From: Theristus sp. LFF4_11
Lineage: Eukaryota; Nematoda; Chromadorea; Monhysterida; Xyalidae
Assembly: GCA_030248135.1 (NCBI GenBank)
Contig: JASANC010004002.1
Coordinates: 1 to 64,000 of the forward strand
Reading direction: 5' to 3'
Length of the DNA stretch: 64,000 bases
A program made the position numbers and the translations under genes. Below, piece after piece: positions 56,035-64,000 of the stretch. Within the stretch, counting starts at the first letter, position 1; each line of letters opens with the position of its first letter. The notes under the pieces are model-generated. The model did not search any database. It had not been told where the DNA came from and saw only the letters and a program-made list of their open reading frames with translations.

Positions 56035-59000
56035 GTTCGTGACGGATTTTGCTTATTTTGTTTGATGGGTTTTTGAGCTTTCAATCATTTTCAATCATTC
56101 AAATTCAATTCAATCATACATTCGCAAAACACCGGGTCCCTTGTGGCTTCATAGCCCGAGATGGTTGATTTTGTGAGATTCTGCTTTCTATGTTCGCTGA
56201 AGTTTTGCACAGACTATAAGATCTGTCTGTGGTAAAACAGCTTCGGCAGTTCTGCCTGGTGTCCGTCGCACTGACGAGCCAGGTGGCACCGCGGTATGTC
56301 TACCTGGCGAAACCGCAAACAGCGAACTTCTTGTATTCAAAGCCCTGGGCCGGAGAAGAGCCAGATGTAATAAAATTTGTAAAACAAAAAAGTGATGAAT
56401 TCAAGGATCAGTAAATAGAGTTCAAAATAATGATTTCTTTGTTCTTTTTAGATGTTGTGCAGATGAAAAAGATTCGATGGAACTCAAAACTCGAACACGA
56501 ATGGTTGAACAACTTCAAGATGCTGAGCACTGCGTTCAAAGAAATGGACGTTGATAAAGTCAGTTCAAAAGTGTTCCAAAACATTTTCTATTTTTCTGGT
56601 ATGTTTTTGCGGAAGTTGATATGGAACACTGTCTTTGATGACTCTGACTCATTCGTAACAAGTTTCGTGAAATAACTGGAAATAACTGAGAAGTACATTT
56701 TTGAGAGAAGGAACCATTGTTCCAGAAATAATCGATCCAACATCACTGAATCCATGAACTGAGAACAAGATTTTTTCGGAAGTTCATGGAGCTCTGTTGC
56801 TGATGACTCATTCCGTTGCAAAAAAAATGTTAAATAATAACGCGCAGGCAAGGCACGATCCATAAATTGAAAAACTGAAATAAAATTTTCCGATGTGTTT
56901 TTTTTTGCTGCAGATAATTCCGACCGAGCGGCTGATCAAGGGCAAATTCCAGGATAACTTCGAGTTTCTACAGTGGTACAAAAAGTTCTTCGACGCCAAT
57001 TACGACGGTCACGAGTATGATGCGGTGACGGCACGCGGCGGAGTGGTGTGTGCTTGCTGTTGGCACCACTTTTGTGCCTGTTTGAGAGTTTCGCACTTTT
57101 CCCCACCCTTTTGGCCCTATCTCACTCAATAAAGTCATTTCGGATTGAAACACCAAAAAACATTGTTTCGTCGCTTCACTTTTATTGCACAGTGACGGTT
57201 CTTCGCAGGACTCCACATAAGCTTTAGTTTATGAAGCTCAGCGGTGTCTCGAATTGGAAGCAGTTTTTCCCCAGTGCGCTTTTTTTTTAATTTGACCGTT
57301 ATCAATTGAAGAGAAGTGGGATATTGCTGAACAGTCTGCTTAGCGGTGTTTAGCAGTGTGTAGAAGACCATCTAATTAAAACGGTTGCTTACTTAACCAT
57401 TTAACTCAGCTAATCACATGATCACATCCAATTCAAACAATAGGTAATACTGGACGGACTACAGTCTATAACTCTATAACATATCCAACTAGCTGATTGG
57501 TTGATGATCTCCTGATGCCTTCTTTCTGTGCAAATCAAGCTCCGCCTCCAACAGCAACATCTGCACAGAATGCATGCGTCACGTGATCACCAACCAATCC
57601 GCTAGTAAATGGATATTTTGTAGAGTTAGACTGTACCAAGCTTTTATAAAACTGGTTTCTCCTGGCGGGTTGTAATTCAGCAAATCACATTTTGTTTCAC
57701 TAAGCCGCTTCCGACCGTTTCAGCCGTTACCCGCAGACACGCCGAGCGGCGGCGTGGGCGGAGCGAGCAGAATGCCGCAGAGGTCCGCGATGGCGCCACG
57801 GCGGGCCGTGCCCGCATCGACCACCAGGCCCGCCGGTACACGCTCATTTTTTGTGCAACATGCCGTTTCTGTTTTTTTTGTTCTTTTGGTTTCTCGACGG
57901 CTTTTCGACAAACAGGCCAGCACTCGCATCTTTTTTGTTTGTTTCCACATGATAGTGCGACAGACAACATTATGGATCATATATGATCTCCGCGATTATT
58001 ATTGGTTGAACTGTTTGTATTTCTCCCAAATCCGAACTCACCAAAGTTTTCAACTTTCGTGTTGCCGAAGTCGACGCGCGCAAATTGGGCGTTGTTCAAA
58101 GTAAAACGAAACGACGAAACGAATCGTCTCTCTGCATCTGAGTCTGATCTGGAGGGGCCTCTGCAGTTCGGCGCCTGCCAACGTCAGATGCAGAAGAAGA
58201 TTGGATTGGCTTAATGGCCTGTCTCGCTCATCCGTGAAGTGTCCCCTACCTACCTCACAAAACAATAAAAACTATCACAAACGCGAAAATCAAACGATCA
58301 GCCTGCAAGTTTTTTAGAACTGAAAAAATCGACGAGCGGTGGAATCGCGGGCGGAACAACGAGAGGCAGAGGGGCTGGCGGCGGTCCGAGGGTGTCGGGG
58401 GGCGCCGTCGACGGAGCTCAGGTGACCGCGCTGAAACAGGACCTGGCGAATGCGAAGCAAGAGGTAACGAAAGCAGAGATCGGCGATTTTTCAATTTGTT
58501 CGTTTATTTTGTGTTTTTTCAATGTTCGTTCTTCAATGTGAAAATACAGTTTCCCTGCGAAAACATGACGCGACACAAAACTCGACTGCATGCAGTTTTT
58601 TATTCGCGCCAAAATTGTTTATGAAATCGGAGGTACAGTTTGACTGCCGATGAGGTTTCGCCGATCTGCAACATGGTGATTTCGCTCAGCCAATTGCGTT
58701 TTCATGTCTGAAAAAAACGTAACAACTTCCCATATGACGACCCTCTTCGAATTCCACCTGTCAACACGCCATTTTTCCACTCGAAATTAGCAAACCCGGC
58801 TTCCATTGCAGCTGCAAAACTACGAGTCGCTAATCGAGTCGCTCGAGAAGGAACGCGACTTTTATTTCGGCAAACTTCGACAGCTCGAGATCATCTGCCA
58901 GGAGGGCGAGGGCGACGGTCACGTCGACGCGAACAAAGTGCTCGAAGTGTTGTACGCGACGGAGGTGGGTGAAGCGAAGGTATTATTTCGATGGGTGCGC

Positions 59001-59594
59001 AGTTTTTCTTTTGCTGTGGGTACAACGGTTTTGCGGTTTTCTTGGCGTAAAATTCTCTCTCGGATTTGGTGTTGTGGCGGTGGTGGTTGTGCACTTTAAA
59101 TTGCTTGATTTTCTATGAACGGAAACGAGGTATTTGGAAAGCGACCACGCGACTTGGAATTGACTTCGTTGTTTCGATGCGATATATATCCAGTCTCAGC
59201 AACCAGCAGCAAGCATTGCATGCCGGAAGTATGAGTCAGAGTTCAGACAAATGTATCCAATGAAATAAAAAAGTGTGAAACGTTTGAAGAAAATCACTCT
59301 TCTTCAAAGCATCACGTTCAAACAAAACCAATGGTTTCGTCAGTTTAAAGTTCGACTCACATCTTCATGGTCATGTCTTGCAAAAAGACACTGTGGGTGG
59401 CAAAGAGTCATTTGAGTGAATATAATATCACAAAAATATGTTTTAGCGACGGCACATGTCATTGAATTGTGATGAATAAAATATGTAATTACAGAGAAAT
59501 AATAAAGAATAATAAACTTCAGGAAGGATTCGCACCGCCCGAAGACGATGTTGAGGGCAATGGCACTGCAAATGGGGCGAACGAGGAATATTGA
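55875..59594 (+). CDS. MAPRE1: EB1-family microtubule plus-end tracking protein (seven exons)
   Basis: The exons are 55875-56034, 56452-56558, 56914-57042, 57724-57835, 58318-58463, 58812-58964 and 59523-59594, giving about 292 residues. EB proteins track growing microtubule ends and recruit partners there. The N-terminal calponin-homology domain is clear: [20 protein letters not shown], then [13 protein letters not shown] and [20 protein letters not shown] followed by YDGHEYD. A Gly/Ser/Arg linker follows, then a coiled coil. The EB-homology motif is [19 protein letters not shown]. The protein ends EEY, the motif bound by CAP-Gly domains. All phases agree. Animals have one to three EB genes, and I cannot say which vertebrate paralogue is closest; the symbol stands for the family. 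Intron 3 contains a family-B MITE. The gene is transcribed away from CBFB. Confidence 0.95.
56452..56558 (+). CDS. MAPRE1: EB1 exon 2
   Basis: It encodes [20 protein letters not shown] and continues to MDVDK. The acceptor is TTTTTAG and the donor AAA|GTCAGT. It joins exon 1 through an Asn codon. Confidence 0.93.
56914..57042 (+). CDS. MAPRE1: EB1 exon 3 (end of CH domain)
   Basis: It encodes [20 protein letters not shown] and continues to VTARGG. The acceptor is TTGCTGCAG. The donor is GGA|GTGGTG or, three bases later, GTG|GTGTGT. Confidence 0.92.
57461..57635. mobile_element. Family-B foldback MITE in EB1 intron 3
   Basis: The left end is ACAGTCTATAACTCTATAAC and then AGCTGATTGGTTGATGATC. 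The right arm, reverse-complemented, is the ACAGTCTAACTCTAC end, then TTGGTTGGTGATCACGTGAC. The loop is about 30 bp. Confidence 0.75.
57724..57835 (+). CDS. MAPRE1: EB1 exon 4 (linker)
   Basis: It encodes a 37-residue basic Pro/Ser/Ala linker, [20 protein letters not shown] onward. The acceptor is CCGTTTCAG and the donor GCCG|GTACAC. Confidence 0.85.
58318..58463 (+). CDS. MAPRE1: EB1 exon 5 (Gly-rich linker and coiled-coil start)
   Basis: It encodes [20 protein letters not shown] and continues to [14 protein letters not shown]. The acceptor is AGTTTTTTAG and the donor GAG|GTAACG. Confidence 0.87.
58812..58964 (+). CDS. MAPRE1: EB1 exon 6 (EB-homology domain)
   Basis: Its 51 codons include [20 protein letters not shown], then CQEGEGDG and VLEVLYATE. 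The acceptor is CCATTGCAG and the donor GAG|GTGGGT. Confidence 0.95.
59523..59594 (+). CDS. MAPRE1: EB1 exon 7 (acidic tail, EEY)
   Basis: It encodes [20 protein letters not shown] followed by EEY and stop TGA. The acceptor is ACTTCAG. Confidence 0.93.
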   Translation, partial: EGFAPPEDDVEGNGTANGANEEY

Positions 59595-60799
59595 TGTCGC
59601 AATTTGTAGCCGCATTTTTGTTCCGTTTATTCGTTCCAACCATTTTTATAGCAACAACAACAATTTTCTTGTAAACGTTCCTTGTTGCTGCTTGTTTTTG
59701 CGCTGTTTTTTTGTAAGAACTGGGATCGGTAAATTGATTTGCTCGTGTTGAGGGACTGATTGAAACAATGTCAAACTTTGCTTTCTTGGAATGTTTTTTC
59801 ATCTTCATGAGTCTTCGAGGAATGAGTCAATGTGTTTTTTGTTTTCATTTATTGATTGGTATGTTTACGATACGTGTATGTATGTAGAGCCAACGCTACC
59901 GACTGCAATTGCATTCGTGTGTTTTTTCCGTGGTGAACATTCTTGTGCTGGCTCTGGCTGTTTGGTTGGTGTGTTTTGGATGCGAAAATATTGATTGGTT
60001 GAAAATTGCAACATTGAATCGTTTACAACCAATGGGAACCGAAGTTTTTTGGGCACGCACAAGAAAGAACATCACTCATTTGCCAGTGTACATCGTATTT
60101 ACATGTTCGTGTTTTTACGTTTTCCTGTAACTTTTATTTTGCAAGTGGTGATTTTGTGATTTTTAGCCGGTAATTGTGTTTTTCGACGCATAACAAGCAA
60201 CGTTTTGAGATGTCCGCACAGTCACATTTGAATCAGACGAATTTTGGCATTTATTATTGTGTGTTTCATGTTGTTGCGGTTTGGCTTGCTTGAAAGTAGT
60301 TGCTTTTTTAGAATCTGAGCTTTCTTGGTGGACAACAGTGCAAACAAACGGTGATTGGCTGGTTCCTGGTTCCCCCATATGATCTCGGATTCTAATTAAA
60401 GCGAAAATTCGCGGTTTTTCTCTTTTGTTTCTTGTGCAGTGGTTGACTGGAAACTGTTGTTTGATGCTGTTGATTTTTGATTGCCTAAGAGATACATAAT
60501 ACAAGTGCTGCTTTTTTGGTTGTTCTCGCCAGATGTCTTTATTTCCGTTGATTGATTCAAAAGAACACAGAGTATACCCGTGATATGTGCATTGAATTGA
60601 ACGTCAGTGCTTTTTTGTGTGAGTCCGGCTCTTGAAACCTGTCAGATTGAAGGAGACTTTGGGGTTGATGCAACACACACGCCCGTGAAGTGCGTTGGTC
60701 GTCTGCAATTGACAAGTTTCAGTGTTGGATTTTTGTAGACTTAAAAAAACAAACAAATGCATCGCTGGAAATACGGCTTTTTTGTGTCAACTCGTCATA
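59595..60799. other. EB1 3' flank, no further gene
   Basis: No AATAAA is seen shortly after the EB1 stop. TTGATTGG-type motifs occur near 59850 and 59990, and GTGATTGGCTGG at about 60350. Confidence 0.35.
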
Positions 60800-62131
60800 A
60801 GGCCCATTTAGCCGTCCGGACGTTGACGCACGTCGCCGTACAGACAGACACGGACGCATAAACGATGACGTGAGATGAAGTGACGTGCCGCATGGTTTTA
60901 GAATTTTTGCTCGTTTATGCGTCCGTACGGCGACGTGCGTCGACGTGCAGACAGATACGGACGCATAAACGATGACGTGCCGTGAAGTGACGTGCCGTGA
61001 CGTGCCGGATGGTTTTAGAATTTTTGCTCGTTTATGCGTCCGAACGGCGACGTGCGTCGACGTGCAGACAGATACAGACGCATAAACGATGACGTGACGT
61101 GCCGTGACGTGACGTTGCATTTTAGGTTCTGCCCTAAAAAGCCGTACGTCAGCGAGCAAAATTCAATCAAGTTGTGTGCCAAATTGAAATTGAATATATG
61201 CGACAACAACCAATTTTGACTGGAGAATGGAGATTGCAACTCAAATTCGAAACAACCCACCGATTCAAGTCTTTTGAAATTTCGTCTTTCGCTCAAATCT
61301 TTTGAGCAGTTCATTGAATGCAGAGCAGAAGAACAGGCTTGAAAACACATTGTGTTTTTCAACAGTGCGCGTGCACAAATGGTTTGCTGCGGCTGCACAA
61401 TTGCTTTGCAGCAATAACATGGACTATACAGCCAGCAGCAACCATGACACCATGGCGCAGTGGTTCGTTCAGGGTTCGACTCTCAGAATGTGCAGATGAA
61501 TTTTTTGCATTTTTTTGCCGCACGACAAATTCTTTGGTGTTCTGTGGATTGCTATGATTTCAAAACAAAGTCACTCACAAATTTGCATCCAGCCCTTTAG
61601 GCTCTGTTATTTTGTTGTGAATAGCCAGGGAATAAAAGCTAAACTGCTGACATTTTTGTTTGAGAATACAGAAAATAATCAGAAAAAAATGTCTCATTTC
61701 AGGACGATAGTGAGTGAGCATGTGCTCACAATGAAGAACAACAAAAGTAAACAAAATTGAAAAAATGGAACTTTGACGCACGGCTTTTTAGGGGAGAACC
61801 TAAAACCATCCGGCACGTCACGTCATCGTTTATGCGTCCGTATCTGTCTGAACGTCGACGCACGTCGCCCTACAGGAGCATAAACGAGCGCGAGTTCTAA
61901 AACCATCCGGCACGTCACGGCACGTCACGTCACGTCACGTCATCGTTTATGCGTCCGTATCTGTCTGAACGTCGACGTACGTCGCCGTACAGGGGCATAA
62001 ACGAGCGCGAGTTCTAAAACAAGACGTGTCGTGCCGTGACATGCCGGATTGCTGTTTTTTGCAGCATAAACGAGGTTTGACGTGACGTGACGTGCCGTGC
62101 CGGATGCAAATACGGACGGCTAAACGGGCCT
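60800..62131. mobile_element. Foldback DNA element with composite inverted arms
   Basis: The outer ends are AGGCCCATTTAGCCGTCCG at the left and, reverse-complemented, AGGCCCGTTTAGCCGTCCG at the right. They are flanked by ATA on both sides, a possible 3-bp duplication. The arms (about 320-340 bp each) are arrays of units holding CGTTTATGCGTCCGTA, GACGTGCGTCGACGTG and the inverse TACGGACGCATAAACG, spaced by CGTGACGTGCCG runs and GGTTTTAGAA. The interior (about 61125-61785) is not repetitive and has no transposase-like ORF. Confidence 0.85.
61452..61490 (+). other. tRNA-like A-box/B-box pair inside the foldback element
   Basis: ATGGCGCAGTGGTTCG is followed closely by GGGTTCGACTCTC. The boxes are much closer than in a tRNA, so it is probably a truncated tRNA-derived fragment. 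Confidence 0.3.
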
Positions 62132-63790
62132 ATAGTCGCTTTGTTGTTGTTTGTTTGTTTTTACGCTGTTTCGAACACACACGCACACACATGATGACAA
62201 GCAGGTTTTTGATCAAGATACATTTTTTTGTTCAAACGTCCTGATTGGCTAACGTAACAAGCAGCGGAACCAATGACGTCATGGTGTGGGTGGATGGGTT
62301 CAACTGTTTTTTTTTATTATCGGTTTACCCGATCAAGTCACCATGCTATTGTACTTGAATAAACGCCTTAAACCACACGACTGAAAAACACGCGCGCACA
62401 AATTCCCCACGAAACCAGATTCTGAAATATTCGAATTTACGGCGGTATTTTTTCGCTTGATTTACTTTTTTTTATTTTTTGAATCTGTATTTCATGCATA
62501 AAAATGTTTACACAAAATTACTATTAGTGTTGTGAGCTTTTTTATTGTCTCAGTCATTGTGAGTTGTCGTGATTGTTTTCATTGATTTTTCATTTTTTGC
62601 CATCGGGAAGAGGGAATACCATCACAGTAACATATGCACGTGTGTGATTTCGCCACAATCTTAATGTTTTGTATCGTCCAAAATAATCATTGAAAATGAT
62701 GGAGACAATAAATAGTGTTAATAGGAATAATTTCAGTTGTTGTTGTCATATTTTTTTTCTGTTTTATTTCAATAATACCGTAATACCTGCAGTGAGATCG
62801 TGCCGAGACCTCGCTGACACCCACAGTTTACGTATTACTTACTGTATTACGTTGAATCAAAATGATATGGTTTCATTGCTGTTGATGGTTTCTTGAATTT
62901 CGACTTTTGACTGGTCAGTGCAATGGATCACACGGTTTCGCTTCATGCTCCTGCGGATTCCCAGTATAAAGACAACGCCACAAGCTTAAAAAACTTGTTG
63001 AAACACATGTTTAGTATTGCACTTTGTTAGATTTATGAAAGTTCAGTGTTTACAGTGGTATTTTCTCCCAACTGGGGTTTTGAGATTTATGTGAAATGTT
63101 CGAATGTTTCATTCGCATGACATTTTAGTGAATGAATTGTGTTTTATGTGATTTCTCGCCCGCTCGCAAAACCTGCTTTCTTTGAGACCCCATCTTTTTG
63201 AAAACAATTGAGAGATAACTTTTGAAAAGAATTTCTGAACATTGCCCGTCGTGAACCGCAACCACCCCATGCTCAGCCCCTGTGTCAGTTGTTGTTTTGT
63301 GCTCGTATTGTTTTTTTATTTATCTCTAAATTGTATCGTTTTCATTGTCAATATTGATTTTTCAATCTATGTGTATTCTTTCAGAGATCCGTACAGTGTT
63401 GCGTTTTCCATTGCTGGTTTGCACGCCATACTTATTTGGTCAATGCAATAATATTAAAATTGAAAATTGAGTAAAAGTGCGTAAGCTTGATTTGTGCGAA
63501 TTCGCTCTTGATTGGAGTGTTTCGTTTTCAACAGTTGCTCACCGCACGATGCATTTGAATCCGGGCGCGGTTGATTGGTCTCAAACCAACGTATGCGTTG
63601 TTCGACCAATCAGCGTGCACCAATTCGAAAGCCGCATCGTGTCGTGTGTGGTCGACTGTTTTTTCTGTACGAGAGTACGTTCACGGTCTCTCCACTCCAC
63701 AGCTGCTCAAAGCTCACGGAGTGATATTTGGACAAAGCTGATTGTAATATTGTCCTGCGCTCGGTTCGGGGGGAACACAAAAAAATTTAT
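62132..63790. other. Upstream region of CEP43, unassigned
   Basis: It is A/T-rich. CTGATTGGCT occurs at 62241. TTGATTGGTC at about 63571 and CCAATCAGCG at 63606 lie 180-220 bp before the CEP43 start. They are inverted CCAAT boxes that could act in its promoter. Confidence 0.35.
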
Positions 63791-63896
63791 ATGGTCAGAA
63801 TGGCTGACGGAGAAGACGAGGACGCCACGTTTCGTGACACACTCATCCGCGCGCTCACGGAGGCCGGCACGTTGGCGAGCATAAAGGTCGGGCGGC
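63791..63896 (+). CDS. CEP43: CEP43 / FOP (FGFR1OP) first coding exon, gene continues beyond the window
   Basis: MADGEDEDATFRDTLIRALT and then EAGTLASIK resemble the N-terminus of the centrosomal and ciliary-base protein FOP (human EEDTELRDLLVQTLENSGVL, then NRIK). FOP anchors CEP350 and EB1 at the centrosome and is needed for ciliogenesis. Two in-frame ATGs exist, at 63791 and 63800; the second gives the more family-like start. The likely donor is AAG|GTCGGG after 63896. The exon is short and the rest of the gene is outside, so the call rests on about 25 residues. The LisH motif of the family would be encoded by a later exon. EB1 itself is encoded 4 kb upstream on the same strand. Confidence 0.6.
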
Positions 63897-64000
63897 AGTT
63901 TGGAATAATTTTTTTTAATTTCCTCACACGTGCCAGCGGTGCTAGTTTGTTGTGTGTTTATCTGTTCAACATTTCAACATAACATCCGTCTGTGCTGATC

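Noticed and set aside
56139..56165. CCCTTGTGGC followed by a tRNA-like stretch in EB1 intron 1, as a third SINE copy
   Set aside because: Only about 10 bases match the SINE start and the body is absent.

Overview
The window is nuclear DNA of an animal, most likely an invertebrate. It holds split genes with GT-AG introns for metazoan transcription, cytoskeleton and centrosome proteins. These sit among many small DNA-transposon derivatives, a tRNA-derived SINE and decayed Ty3/gypsy retrotransposon pieces. I cannot name the phylum. Nothing looks bacterial: there are no operons, no CRISPR array and no long dense ORFs.

Layout. Minus strand, read right to left: CBFB (45518 to 30362, six exons), then RUNX (13088 to 3997, four coding exons, Runt domain, C-terminal WRPY), then PPP1R7/SDS22 (2847 to 24, six exons). 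Plus strand: an EB1-family gene (MAPRE, 55875 to 59594, seven exons) and, at the right edge, a probable first exon of CEP43/FOP (FGFR1OP). Every internal exon listed keeps reading frame across its neighbours. Joined in order, the exons give proteins of about 343 (PPP1R7), 510 (RUNX), 289 (CBF-beta) and 292 (EB1) residues.

RUNX and CBF-beta are the two subunits of core-binding factor: RUNX binds DNA, and CBF-beta binds the Runt domain and stabilises it. Here they lie in tandem on one strand, with CBFB about 17 kb upstream of RUNX. In vertebrates the corresponding genes are on different chromosomes. Several residues known as hot spots of the RUNX/CBF-beta interface are replaced in both partners. 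Upstream of CBFB exon 3 lie two decayed copies of the start of that exon.

The remaining sequence is rich in mobile DNA. There are three MITE families with terminal inverted repeats, several copies of which lie in PPP1R7 introns. There is a 443-bp MITE with a perfect 10-bp target duplication, and a pair of G-tract elements with hAT-like ends. A 1.33-kb foldback element has long composite arms, and a separate foldback palindrome adjoins a 149-bp satellite. Two SINE copies and inverted gypsy pol remnants complete the set. The octamer CTGATTGG (CCAATCAG) occurs at least 21 times, about ten times the chance expectation. Large parts of 5.8-12.4 kb, 14-21 kb, 27-30 kb and 45.5-50.5 kb show nothing recognisable.
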